A stretch of DNA of 64,000 bases from CAUZIZ01 sp965219855 (GTDB lineage Bacteria; Acidobacteriota; UBA6911; RPQK01; JAJDTT01), in NCBI GenBank assembly GCA_965219855.1, contig CBDCOR010000009.1, positions 139,346-203,345 on the forward strand, in the 5' to 3' direction. The first letter of the stretch is position 1. Each line of letters opens with the position of its first letter. Positions 36,539 through 46,058 of the stretch are shown here, one piece after another. The position numbers and the translations under genes are program-made. A model generated the notes under the pieces. The model made no database searches. It worked only from the letters and a program-made list of their open reading frames with translations, and had not been told where the DNA came from.

Positions 36539-37541
36539 CGGGGGGCGCAAGTCCCCATTTCAGCAACACGCCTCCCCAGGTAAACCCGGCACCGAACGAG
36601 ACCAACAAGACGTAGTCCCCCTTCTCCAGACGACCGCTCAGATGTGCCTCGGTCAGCCCGATTGGGATTGTGGCCGCAGTCGTGTTGGCGTAGCGGTCGA
36701 TGTTGATGACGACCTGATCTGGTCGGAGTTTGAGCCGGTCCATCGACGACTTGATGATTCTGAGGTTCGCCTGATGGGGGACGTAGAGTGCTAGCTCTTC
36801 CGTAGTAAGTCCATTCCGCTCGAGTATTTCAGTCGACGTATCTACCATCAGCTTTACCGCAAACTTGAAGACGTTGCGCCCGTCCTGATGCACATAGTGC
36901 ATCTTCTGGTTGACGGTTTCACAGGTTGCCGGATTCAGGCTTCCACCAGCGGGCATATAAAGGTGTTTTCCGCCGGCGCCGTCACAGCCCAGAAGGGCGT
37001 CCAGGATTCCGACACCTTCTTCCTCGGTGGGTTCGAGCAGGGCAGCTCCGGCTCCATCTCCAAAAAGGACACAGGTCGAGCGGTCCTCGAAGTCTATAAT
37101 GCTGCTCATCACGTCGGTTCCGACCACCAGGACCCTCTGGTGCCGCCCCGTCTCAATGAACTGAGAGGCAGTAGCCAAACCGAAGAGGAAACCCGAGCAA
37201 GCTCCGGAAAGATCGAACCCCCAGGCCTTGCTTGCCCCTATCTTCTGCTGAATGACGCAGGCGGTGGAGGGGAACATCATATCGGGGGTAACCGTAGTGA
37301 CGATGATTAGATCAATGTCTTCGGGGGTGTAGTTTGTGCGGCTCAGTGCGTCCTCGATCGCCTTTACCGAGAGGTCACTGTTGGCCTCGTCCTGGGAAAT
37401 AATACGGCGTTCCGAGATCCCCGTCCGTCCGCGGATCCACTCATCTGAAGTGTCGACCAGCTTGGTCAGGTCGTCATTCGTGACCCGTTTCTCTGGCACA
37501 TGCATGCCGATGGCTGTGATGTTGGCACGGACCTTCTTCAA
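36531..37541 (-). CDS. fabH: 3-oxoacyl-ACP synthase III
   Basis: 336 residues from TTG 37541, chosen because GAGGAG lies 7 bases upstream. The catalytic triad is clear: Cys115 (DLSGACSGF), His256 (VPHQAN) and Asn286 (RYANTTAA). It starts fatty-acid synthesis by condensing acetyl-CoA (or a branched primer) with malonyl-ACP. The gene stands alone, not in a plsX-fab cluster. A longer reading upstream to 37577 is unlikely. Confidence 0.93.
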   Translation of the reverse strand: MKKVRANITAIGMHVPEKRVTNDDLTKLVDTSDEWIRGRTGISERRIISQDEANSDLSVKAIEDALSRTNYTPEDIDLIIVTTVTPDMMFPSTACVIQQKIGASKAWGFDLSGACSGFLFGLATASQFIETGRHQRVLVVGTDVMSSIIDFEDRSTCVLFGDGAGAALLEPTEEEGVGILDALLGCDGAGGKHLYMPAGGSLNPATCETVNQKMHYVHQDGRNVFKFAVKLMVDTSTEILERNGLTTEELALYVPHQANLRIIKSSMDRLKLRPDQVVINIDRYANTTAATIPIGLTEAHLSGRLEKGDYVLLVSFGAGFTWGGVLLKWGLAPPVN

Positions 37542-37654
37542 TCGGATTCTCCTCGCGCTCGCTGGTGTGCGGTCCAAAGCCTAGGCCGTCGTACCCTCGC
37601 TGTCAAGGTTCGCAGCTCCCCCGCGCTCGCCGCCTGAAGCCCGGAAACTGGTGC

Positions 37655-37695
37655 TTGGAGTCTGTTTGTATCTTGTACCTTGGAACTTGGTATTG
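37655..37695. repeat. TATCTTG/TACCTTG heptamer tract
   Basis: CTGTTTGTATCTTGTACCTT followed by a degenerate GGAACTTGG, directly after the lspA-lolA gene. Confidence 0.65.
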
Positions 37696-38958
37696 CTATT
37701 GGGCCTTTGGGATCTGGGATTTTTCTAACCGGGGACCAAAGGACTGTTCGATGATTTCGACTTCGGAGGGCACTTTGAGCCGGAACTTGGATTCGGGTAT
37801 CCGCACGTTTTCTTTGAACTCGGTAAAGGTATAGTCGATCCGGTCTCCGATCGGCTCTATGACCGCGAGACGGTGGATGCGGTGCGAAGCGGGGAAGAGT
37901 TCGATCAACACGTGCGTGAACTCGGGTTGGTGGCTTCTGGGAGTCAGTCGCAAGAGTACGGTTTCTTCCCCCACCGGCTGCTCTTCCTGCTCCCAACTGA
38001 CGGTGAAGTCCCGCTGTATGTTTCCCCTACCGATCAGGAAGAGAAGAGGGGTCCGAACCTCTTCCAAGTCGAGCTCGGAGACCGTGACCTGCTTGTCTTT
38101 CGGGACATAGAAATAAGTGCTCTTGCCGTCTGACACGAAAACCTTCCGGTTCGGGTGCTCGTATTCCCAGTACATTTTCCCAGGTCTCTTCATCATCACG
38201 GTGCCGGACTCGGTCGCCTCCCTCCCGGAGCGACGGAGCTCTTTCTGCCGGAAGCGGGCGGAAAAGGTGCGAATCCCCTCATGCTTCTGTTGCAGTTGCG
38301 CGACCATTGTTTCCAGCCGTTCCGCGGTCTGGACCCGGGGCTGTGCGTTGAGGGTAGCTAACAGGGCGGGGACCAGGAACCAGACTGGAGAAGGCAGATT
38401 CCTAGCAGTGGGTGTGCTGTCATCGGACTCCTCGGAAGCTTCCCCGAAACTGCTCGTCCCAAAAAAGTTCTGAAAGAGAATGATCGAAACGCCGCAGGTA
38501 ATCGCCGCATCTGCCACGTTGAAAGTGGGCCAGGAAAAGCTATTCCTCCAATGGAGTTCCAGAAAGTCGACGACGTACCCTCTCAACAGCCGATCTGAGA
38601 AGTTTCCCAGGATACCTCCTTCGAGCAGCGCCAGGGAAAACATGATGCTGCGTTCGCCGATGGAATTGGTCCAGAGATAGTAGATCACGATCACTACGGC
38701 GATGACGGCCATCAGAGAGAGCAGGATAGGTTTCCACTGGGAATTCGTGGAGTGAAACAGCCCGAACGCAATGCCTTCGTTTCGAACGTAGTGAAGCGTG
38801 AAGAATCCCTCGATGACCGGGAAGTAGTGAAGCCTGGGCGTGCCATGAACCCACCACTTTGTAATCGCGTCAAGAGCAAAAACAAGCAAGCCAATTCCTA
38901 TGAACAGGAGCCGCAGAGCCGTCTCATTTCTCCCAGATGGGATAGTGGATACGCTCAC
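37696..38958 (-). CDS. lspA-lolA: Signal peptidase II - LolA fusion protein
   Basis: 420 residues in one frame. Residues 14-166 are LspA: four membrane helices, N60-E-G-I-A-F, catalytic Asp122 in GNFSDR and Asp150 in FNVADAAI. A Ser/Asp/Glu-rich linker (167-190) leads to a fifth hydrophobic stretch (192-203), then residues 207-420 read as LolA (TAERLETMVAQLQQ, 'SGTVMMKRPGKMYWEYEHP', 'LLFLIGRG'). LspA removes lipoprotein signal peptides and LolA carries mature lipoproteins across the periplasm. LspA normally ends in the cytoplasm, so the extra helix would put LolA in the periplasm; it may also be a cleavable signal. GTG 38958 overlaps the ileS stop (GTGA). I see no in-frame start for a separate LolA. 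Confidence 0.85.
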   Translation of the reverse strand: MSVSTIPSGRNETALRLLFIGIGLLVFALDAITKWWVHGTPRLHYFPVIEGFFTLHYVRNEGIAFGLFHSTNSQWKPILLSLMAVIAVVIVIYYLWTNSIGERSIMFSLALLEGGILGNFSDRLLRGYVVDFLELHWRNSFSWPTFNVADAAITCGVSIILFQNFFGTSSFGEASEESDDSTPTARNLPSPVWFLVPALLATLNAQPRVQTAERLETMVAQLQQKHEGIRTFSARFRQKELRRSGREATESGTVMMKRPGKMYWEYEHPNRKVFVSDGKSTYFYVPKDKQVTVSELDLEEVRTPLLFLIGRGNIQRDFTVSWEQEEQPVGEETVLLRLTPRSHQPEFTHVLIELFPASHRIHRLAVIEPIGDRIDYTFTEFKENVRIPESKFRLKVPSEVEIIEQSFGPRLEKSQIPKAQ

Positions 38959-41765
38959 TCCGTGACCCCCAGTTCCTGGAGGATGGAGTAGCAGCGAGAA
39001 CACACACCGGGGAGATCGCCATGAGTTCCAACGGACTCCAGATAGTTCCAGCAACGCTCACACTTCTGGGCTGGACTTCTGTCGACTTTTACTTGAACCT
39101 CATATGCCGACAACTCCTCTCTTTTCTCGAGTACTACGTCAGAGACGATGAATAGGGCGGCAAGGGTTCCTGAGAAACCCTTGAGGTAGGAAAACCCGTC
39201 TTGGCCGCAGGCTACCGTGACCCGGGCTTGCAGGGAGTTGCCGATCTCCTTGTTCTGTCGGGCAATCTCCAGTGCCTTGCTCACCTGTCCCCGGATTTCG
39301 ATGAGTCGCTCCCAGTGATCCAACAGGGTGTCATCGCGGTAATCACGAATCGCTTTGGAGAACTCTGCCATGTGGACCGAAGTCGTTGGTGCTCCGGTAG
39401 GGTAGAGATTCCTCCACACTTCCTCTGAAGTAAACGGCAGTATCGGAGCCAGCAGGCGAACCAGAGTGTCTGAGATTCGGAACAGGGCGGTTTGGGCAGA
39501 GCGACGCTGGGTAGAGTCAGGTGCAGAGATGTAGAGTCGGTCCTTGAGGATATCGAGGTAGAAGCTGGAGAGATCGACGATCGAAAAGTGATAGAGGCTG
39601 TGGTAGACGAGGTGGAGTTCGAAGTTCTTGTAGGCATTTTCGACCCGTTCTGCAACCGCGGCTGTGCGGGCCAAGGCCCAGCGATCCAATTCAGTCAGGT
39701 CTTCGTCTGCGACCGCCTTACCGGGGTCGAAGTCGTGCAGGTTGCCGAGTAGAAAGCGGTGCGTGTTGCGCAGTTTTCGGTAGGCCTCGCGCAGGCGGGA
39801 AAGGATCTCCTCTCCCAGCCGGACGTCTTCGGTGTAATCGATCGACGCCACCCAAAGGCGCAGAATCTCGGCCCCATTCTGCTTCATGACATCCAGCGGA
39901 GAAATCACGTTGCCGAGGGACTTGGACATTGCTCGGCCCTCGTCGTCCAGGGTCCAGCCATTGCAGATGACGGTACGGTAGGGTGCCGCGTCGCTCACTC
40001 CGACGGCAACCAGGAGGGAGCTGTGAAACCAACCCCGATACTGATCGCCGCCCTCTAGATAGACGTCGGCTGGCCAGGCCAGGTCTGGGTTTCCCCTCAA
40101 GACGACGTGATGGCTGACGCCGGAATCGAACCAGACATCCAGGATATCGGTTTCCTTCCGGAAATCACTAGAGCCGCAAGTACACTGCGTGCCTTGCGGC
40201 AATAGTTCGGCCGGGGTACGAGCGTACCAGGCATCAGCGCTCTCGGCTTCGAATATGCTTGCTATGTGATCGATGATCTTCTTGTCCAGAAGGACTTTGC
40301 TGCACTTCCGACAGTCGAAAACCGTGATGGGAACTCCCCAAACCCGTTGACGACTGATGCACCAGTCTGGGCGGCTCCCGACCATATTGCTGATGCGTTC
40401 TTCTCCCCAAGCGGGAATCCACTGCGCCTTGGAGATCTCTTTTAAAGCCCGCGCCCGAAGATCCTCGTGATCCATGCTGATGAACCACTGGGGAGTGGCC
40501 CGAAAGATCACGGGATTATGGCAGCGCCAGCAGTGGGGATAGCTGTGTACGAAGTCGTGTTCCGTCAGCAGCATATCTTCTTGGGCCAGAAAATCGTTGA
40601 TCTTCCGGTTCGCCTCAAAAACCGGCATCCCCGCGAAGTGAAGCACATCTGGATGAAAGCTCCCAGAATCGCTGACGGGGCAGTAGATCTCCAGCCCGTT
40701 CTCGATTCCCATCCAGTAGTCCTCTTCTCCGTGCCCGGGAGCCGTATGGACCACTCCCGTACCCTGTTCCAGCGTGACGTGGTCTCCGAAGATCGTCTTG
40801 GACTCCTGATCCAGCCAGGGATGTCTGCTCTGCAACTCGGAGAGTTCCTTTCCCCTGACCGTTCTCAAGACGCGGTAGTCCGAGAAACCCACTTGTGCCG
40901 CCACCGGTTCCAGCAGGTCGCGCGCCAGAACGAGGATCTCTCCTCCCGTTTCCACGAAGGCGTATTCCAGCTCGGGATGGAAGGCAAGTGCTAGATTGGC
41001 GGGCAGTGTCCAGGGGGTGGTGGTCCAGATCAGAACCGAGATCTCTCGGCCCGACATGTCTGGTCCGCCGGAAGGCAATCCTCCGATTACTGGGAACTTG
41101 ACGAACAGCGCAGGACTGGTGTGATCGCCGTACTCGACTTCGGCTTCGGCCAGCGCGGTTTTGCAGGTGATGCACCAGTGAACCGGTTTGAGTCCCTTGT
41201 AGACGCTTCCGTTCTCCACGAAGCGTCCCAGCAGGCGTGCGGTTTCGGCTTCGTAGCCGCTGTTCATGGTGAGGTAAGGATGGTCCCAATCCCCAAAGAT
41301 ACCGAGACGCTTGAACTCTTCCCTCTGAATGCCGACGAACTTCTGAGCATACTGCCGGCATTGTTGGCGCACCTTCAGGAAGTCGAGGTCTTGCTTTACC
41401 TTTCCCACCACCTTGATCTCGATGGGGAGTCCGTGGCAGTCCCAACCGGGAACGTAAGGGCAGTCGTATCCCTCCATAGTCCTGGACTTCACGATGAAGT
41501 CTTTGAGGAGTTTGTTGAGTGCGTGTCCCAGGTGGATGTGGCCGTTGGCGTAGGGCGGCCCGTCATGGAGAATGAAGCGTGGTCGACCCCTCCTGGACTG
41601 CTGGATCTTGCCATACAGGTCCATGTCTTCCCATTCCTGAAGGAATCGGGGCTCCAGGGAAGGAAGGTTGGCCTTCATCGCGAAACCGCTCTTCGGGAGG
41701 TTGATGGTCTTTTTCAAGTCGATTGTTTTGTCCACCAGGTATTCGCCACGGTGCGGTATTCGCAA
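38955..41765 (-). CDS. ileS: Isoleucyl-tRNA synthetase
   Basis: 936 residues. The HIGH motif appears as HLGH (about residues 78-81, in PPYANGHIHLGHAL). KMSKS is A-M-S-K-S at about residue 612 (EGRAMSKSLGN). The editing domain lies between. A C-terminal zinc finger (CERCWNYLES...CSRC) is as in bacterial IleS. It is translationally coupled to lspA-lolA through a 4-base overlap; ileS-lspA is a common pair. The start TTG 41765 is tentative; GTG 41735 is another choice. Confidence 0.95.
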   Translation of the reverse strand: MRIPHRGEYLVDKTIDLKKTINLPKSGFAMKANLPSLEPRFLQEWEDMDLYGKIQQSRRGRPRFILHDGPPYANGHIHLGHALNKLLKDFIVKSRTMEGYDCPYVPGWDCHGLPIEIKVVGKVKQDLDFLKVRQQCRQYAQKFVGIQREEFKRLGIFGDWDHPYLTMNSGYEAETARLLGRFVENGSVYKGLKPVHWCITCKTALAEAEVEYGDHTSPALFVKFPVIGGLPSGGPDMSGREISVLIWTTTPWTLPANLALAFHPELEYAFVETGGEILVLARDLLEPVAAQVGFSDYRVLRTVRGKELSELQSRHPWLDQESKTIFGDHVTLEQGTGVVHTAPGHGEEDYWMGIENGLEIYCPVSDSGSFHPDVLHFAGMPVFEANRKINDFLAQEDMLLTEHDFVHSYPHCWRCHNPVIFRATPQWFISMDHEDLRARALKEISKAQWIPAWGEERISNMVGSRPDWCISRQRVWGVPITVFDCRKCSKVLLDKKIIDHIASIFEAESADAWYARTPAELLPQGTQCTCGSSDFRKETDILDVWFDSGVSHHVVLRGNPDLAWPADVYLEGGDQYRGWFHSSLLVAVGVSDAAPYRTVICNGWTLDDEGRAMSKSLGNVISPLDVMKQNGAEILRLWVASIDYTEDVRLGEEILSRLREAYRKLRNTHRFLLGNLHDFDPGKAVADEDLTELDRWALARTAAVAERVENAYKNFELHLVYHSLYHFSIVDLSSFYLDILKDRLYISAPDSTQRRSAQTALFRISDTLVRLLAPILPFTSEEVWRNLYPTGAPTTSVHMAEFSKAIRDYRDDTLLDHWERLIEIRGQVSKALEIARQNKEIGNSLQARVTVACGQDGFSYLKGFSGTLAALFIVSDVVLEKREELSAYEVQVKVDRSPAQKCERCWNYLESVGTHGDLPGVCSRCYSILQELGVTE

Positions 41766-41828
41766 AAGCTGCCATTATATGAAGAAACGATGATTGTGCG
41801 TCAGCAATTTTGGCGAACAGTAACGCAG

Positions 41829-41869
41829 TGTGGGCAGTGAGCAGTGAGCAGTGAGCAGTGAAGAGTGAG
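41829..41869. repeat. GTGAGCA heptamer tract next to RT element
   Basis: GTGGGCAGTGAGCAGTGAGC continuing for about five units, ending exactly where the terminal repeat of the following element begins (41870). Confidence 0.75.
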
Positions 41870-42044
41870 CACTACTGTCCGGTCGAACTATTCAGATATC
41901 GTGACAACATGATTATAATCACTCAGTTAAAAGGATAATGGACTGGAAACGAACTCCACTGGGACTTCCACTGTTGCCCAACTCGTGCGGGTTCGGTTCC
42001 ACCCTGGCATCGGAAAGGATGGGAAATGGGTCCCGTCAGACCAA

Positions 42045-42105
42045 TCGAGGTCAATCCCAACGGGATTGCGGCTTCCAGCCCAGGGTTTCCGAACCCTGGG
42101 TAAGA
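42045..42105. repeat. Inner inverted repeat, copy 1 (hairpin)
   Basis: A 9-bp stem CCCAGGGTT with a TCCG loop at 42079-42100, flanked by CAATCCCAACGGGATTG. The inverse of this block is at 44290-44350. Confidence 0.6.
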
Positions 42106-42211
42106 GAGTCAACCCCCTAAGAATCACGCGGGTAAGAGGCAGGCGGAGTTCCCGCCTGCCCCTCCCCGTTGTCGCGATGGGGTCTGTTCCCCACATTTAC
42201 CGGCGTGAGGG

Positions 42212-43477
42212 TCACTCACCGGGCGACCCCAAAGACGTTGCCCCATTTCGGGGAACGACGTAACATACTTGACCGTAGGTGTTGCGACAGAGACAGAAGC
42301 TTTCCAGGGAAAGCAAGCCGAGCTTTCGGCAGAAGAACCCCACCCGGAGTTTGCGGTTGTCGTTGTAGTTCTTCCGTTTAAGCTTCATGCTCCGGAGTCG
42401 CATTCGGACCCAGGAGTCGAGCTTTTGGAAGAGCCAACGATTGGTCGCAAACTCGGGGGTGAAGTACTGTGCTGTCCCCCTGATCACTCGGTTCAATTTC
42501 AGGATTGCCTCGGCATCGAGGTTATGGCAGCGGACGGTTAATTCCCGCACCTTATCCTTGAATTTCTGCTGGGACTTGTCGCGCATGCGCCGGGAACGGG
42601 ACGAGAGGAAAAAGCCAAGAAATTCATAGCCTTTTCCGAACGTCATGATCCGGGTTTTCTCCGGACTCAGCCGTAGCTGAAGTGGGGTTTCCAGCACTTG
42701 CTGGACGAGTTCCATAGCCTCTTGCGCCTGCTGTTGGGACCGGGTCAAGACGACGAAGTCGTCAGCATAGCGGGCGAATTGAAAACCCGCCCGGTGCAAG
42801 GCCCAGTCCAATTGGTTGAGGACGATGTTAGCCAGCAGTGGGGAAATGACTCCTCCCTGTGGCGTGCCGACCGTGGTCGGCTTGAAGACTCCGTCGTCCA
42901 TGACCCCGGCAGTGAGAAATCGTTGGAGAAGGCGAAGGATATTGCCGTCGGCAACCTTGTCGGCCACCAACTGCATAATGACGTTCTGTGGAATGTGGTC
43001 AAAAAAACCTTCCACATCGGCGTCGAGTACCCAAAGGTAGCCGGCGTCGTGAAGGGACAACAGCCACTGGATCGCCTGATGACAGTTGCGTTTAGGACGA
43101 AACCCGAAGGAGGCGTCCTGAAAGAGCGGCTCGAAGATAGGTTCCAGCAGCCGCCGCAGAACCTCCTGGGCCACGCGATCGCGGACCACGGGGATCCCGA
43201 GCGGCCGGGTCTTCTTCGTGCGAGGGCCTTTGGAGATCCGGACGCGGAGCAGCGGATCGGGCCGAAACGCCCCTGATTTGAGAACTTTCATCAGGGCGAG
43301 AAGGTTTGGTTCGAGGTTAGCCTCGAACCTCCCGACGCTGACCTTGTCCACTCCAGCGGCACCTCGGTTGCGCTTGACTTTCTTGAAAGCGGCCCGCATG
43401 AGCTCGATCGTAATGCGACCGGTCAGCGAGTGCTCCTTTCTGCTCTTCACCATGGTGTTCCTGTTAGGTTGCATCAT
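42212..43477 (-). CDS. ltrA: Group II intron-type reverse transcriptase/maturase
   Basis: 421 residues. RT motifs: RNRGAAGVD, 'RPLGIPVVRDRVAQEVL', 'FGFRPKRN', 'VLDADVEGFFDHI', 'GTPQGGVISPLLANIVL' and catalytic YADD at 237-240. The thumb/maturase region follows (LNRVIRGTAQYF...LDSWVRMRLRSM). No HNH endonuclease domain is visible, as in several bacterial intron classes that use single-stranded DNA targets. It would splice its own intron and copy it into DNA. The frame is intact. Confidence 0.9.
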   Translation of the reverse strand: MMQPNRNTMVKSRKEHSLTGRITIELMRAAFKKVKRNRGAAGVDKVSVGRFEANLEPNLLALMKVLKSGAFRPDPLLRVRISKGPRTKKTRPLGIPVVRDRVAQEVLRRLLEPIFEPLFQDASFGFRPKRNCHQAIQWLLSLHDAGYLWVLDADVEGFFDHIPQNVIMQLVADKVADGNILRLLQRFLTAGVMDDGVFKPTTVGTPQGGVISPLLANIVLNQLDWALHRAGFQFARYADDFVVLTRSQQQAQEAMELVQQVLETPLQLRLSPEKTRIMTFGKGYEFLGFFLSSRSRRMRDKSQQKFKDKVRELTVRCHNLDAEAILKLNRVIRGTAQYFTPEFATNRWLFQKLDSWVRMRLRSMKLKRKNYNDNRKLRVGFFCRKLGLLSLESFCLCRNTYGQVCYVVPRNGATSLGSPGE

Positions 43478-44289
43478 CAGGTGAGACGGATCGGGGATCT
43501 ATCGGGTGTTTCTTAGCCAGGCACCTAGGTGTCTGTTTTCTCGGTTTGACCCGGGCAAGAGCACGGGCCGGCCCATTTTGGAGGCCACGGCCGGGACGCT
43601 AACTACCCAGAGCTCAGATCCTTCCTCAGCTCGTCTTCGGTTTTACCTTTCCTCCAGTCGAAACTGGAGTACTCCGGCTCTGCGGCAATCCCTAAAGCGG
43701 AGGCGGCTCAGGAGGCCTTCTCCACAGCACCGCATCATCCGTCGCCTTTCGCCGAGGGCTTATAGCGCGGACTCACCCAACGTGGGACGGTGGGGGACCT
43801 TCACCGGTCATGACTCGAACCATTTTCCTCAGGCGGCGACAGGTATCACCCAAAGCAGTTCCAGAGAGATAACCACATGTTCTCTCTGAAGACGAGGTCA
43901 GGGAACCTCGCCGACGCTTCGCTCAAGGGCGGTCGTTGGCGCTTTGCTCTAGGCCGAAGTGCCGTCTCCCGAAGTCTTCCTGCCTGGCCCCTTCGTGACG
44001 ATCCCTTCTTCCGGACCTGCCGTTGGGAGCGCCCTGGCTGCCTACCTCCGCTGGTTAGTTGCGGAGTTCGAGCAGGAAGTTCTGTACCAGCGTGGACTCG
44101 CACAGGTAGGCTTCGGCGTCTTGCTTCTCTTATCCCTCTATTTCCCTCCTTTCAAACGCCTCACCGTTTGTCTACCATGGTTGACTTAGTTCGAGCCACT
44201 GCGGCTCATCGCACCCTGTAAGGGTTGCGTCCTGACCAGTGTTTGCCTTCTGTACGCAACCCATTCAGGGTTGAAGTCAGGGGCGGTGC

Positions 44290-44350
44290 CGTTCACCCAG
44301 GGTTCGGAAACCCCGGGCTGAAATACGGAATCCCTTCAGGATTCACCTCG
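44290..44350. repeat. Inner inverted repeat, copy 2 (hairpin)
   Basis: CCCAGGGTT, CGGA loop, AACCCCGGG (44296-44317), then GGAATCCCTTCAGGATTC. It is the inverted partner of 42045-42105. 44523-44816 shows no gene. Confidence 0.6.
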
Positions 44351-44816
44351 CTCCCATGCACTCAGCGTCCCTGGTCACGCCAGAAGCTAACGCCAATTTT
44401 CAGAATTACTCCGTTCGAGCCAATCCTGATTCTTCAACCACTTAGGCATTGGGACTTGCAAGGCCAAGTAGGTCTAATCGCTAACCACTTGATATCATTC
44501 GACTTTTAACCGGACAGTAGTGTTCCAGTGTACTAAGTCTCATCTCAGCACCTGGGATAGGTCGCAGGTTTGAATTGCATCACATCATACAGGCTCTATC
44601 CGTACTGTCCCATCATAAAGGTTCTATATGCGGTGACAAGCCGACTTGTCACACGAGCGAAGGTACTCATTCAGCCGACGACGAGGAGACACCGAAACCT
44701 GGGGATCGCTCTCTCCGATGGGGCTTCCGGGCCCATCGCGTTTCACCTCGGTTGCTTCCGCGCTGTGTCCGCCCCTATTTCTTGCCTCCAAACCTAGTTT
44801 TGATTAGCCTGTCGTC

Positions 44817-45981
44817 ATGCGGAAGCAAGCTCGATCGGAGGTTGGCATAGGAGCTGTAGGAGGTCGAACGGTCCAAGTCTGCAGCACTCTAGCCGTTCTC
44901 ATGTTGCTGGCTTCCAAAGGGGCTTGGGCCCAGGACGCCTTTGTCTTGCACGAGCTTCTGGCGAGCCGCGCGGTCGTCGTTTCGGGTGGCTATTTCCCGC
45001 GGTTGGAGCTGCTGAAGAACGGGGAGTTGCTGGCTACCGTCAAGGCTGGTGGAGCCCATGTAGGCAAGTCGGGAAGGGCAGATGTTGTCCGCTCCAGGGA
45101 CGGCGGCAAGACCTGGAGCAAGCCGGTGACCGTTTTTGATCTTCCCGGTCGTGACGACGGTGTCGACCTTCTGGGATGTCTGGCCGACGGAACCGTGATC
45201 GCGGCGGTGGGTTCCTATACCTGGGCTGGTGAGAAGTACACCAAGAAAGGGTGGGAGACAGACACCTATGTGTTGCGCTCCCAAGATCATGGGGTGACCT
45301 GGAGCGAACCGAAGAAGTTGCAAACCACACCGTTCGATTGGCTCTACCCCTTCGGACGTCCGCTTGAGCTAGAGGATGGAACGGTTCTGCTGTCTGGTTA
45401 CGGAGGCTACCTGGACCCGACGGCGGACAACACGATCAACAGCAAGCGCGGCTATACCAAGTTTCCTGGTCCGATCCCAGGATGGAGGAAGGACCTGGGG
45501 CGAGTATACGGAGGTCGCACATCGCTTCAATGAAACCTGCTTGGCGCGGTTGCCGTCAGGAAAGTTGGCAGCAGCCCTCAGAGGGGAGAAGGGTCTGACC
45601 CATCTATCCTTCTCGCAGGACGACGGCAGGACCTGGACCAAACCCAGTCAGGTGACGGGAAAAGCGGAGCATCCCGCCGACCTCCTGGTCCTGGCCGACG
45701 GAAGCCTGCTGATGTCCTACGGCGTGCGGCACCAGCCCTACGGAGTCCAGGCCATGCTCAGCCGGGACGAAGGAGCGAGCTGGGAGCGGAACAGGAAGAT
45801 TCTGTTGGCATGGGACGGCGATCATGGAGACTTAGGCTATCCGGTGTCCGTGCAGAGGGCCGACGGCAAAATCGTGACGGCCTACTACATCGTCTACGGG
45901 GAGCAGGACACGCACGGCTACAAAGGCATCGCGATGAAGAACTCCTACACCAAGACGGTCATCTGGTCGCTTCCGCACTAG
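44817..45981 (+). pseudogene. Secreted sialidase-like (BNR/Asp-box) protein with frameshift
   Basis: The first frame (44817-45533) has a signal peptide (about residues 20-38) and Asp boxes SRDGGKTWS and SQDHGVTWS. The second frame (to 45981) carries SQDGGRTWG, SQDDGRTWT and SRDEGASWE. Dropping one A at about 45459-45460 joins them as 'KRGYTSFLVRSQDGG'. Asp boxes mark six-bladed propellers of exo-sialidases and relatives, but the sialidase Arg triad cannot be confirmed, so the substrate is open. The intact form would be about 388 residues. Confidence 0.78.
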
Positions 45982-46058
45982 GAGGAGAAGACAGGATGCT
46001 TCTCGAACCGGACCGCCGTAGAAGGTTAATGGTGCTCGTCTCGGATGCGGGCGTGCCA

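Larger units (their letters stand above)
41870..44522. mobile_element. Reverse-transcriptase element bounded by inverted repeats
   Basis: Outer ends match as inverted repeats (CACTACTGTCCGGT at 41870 and its inverse ending at 44522). No clear target duplication was seen. Inside are a group II-type RT gene, a second pair of inverted repeats (about 42045-42105 and 44290-44350) and about 700 bp of structured, non-coding sequence upstream of the RT that could be intron RNA domains. A plausible intron 5' end GTGCGATGAGCC begins at 44214 on the minus strand. The simplest view is a group II intron or relative nested in an older IS. Exact intron ends are not resolved. Confidence 0.55.

Noticed and set aside
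38400..38440. Separate lolA start inside the lspA-lolA gene
   Set aside because: An ATG exists near here but in another frame; no in-frame ATG, GTG or TTG with a Shine-Dalgarno sequence was found, so a fusion is the better reading.
41829..41869. Repeat tract considered as a CRISPR array
   Set aside because: Units are 7 bp in direct tandem with no spacers and no cas genes nearby.
41985..42015. GGGTTCGGTTCCACCC resembling a tRNA T-arm
   Set aside because: No matching D-arm, anticodon arm or acceptor stem within about 70 bases.
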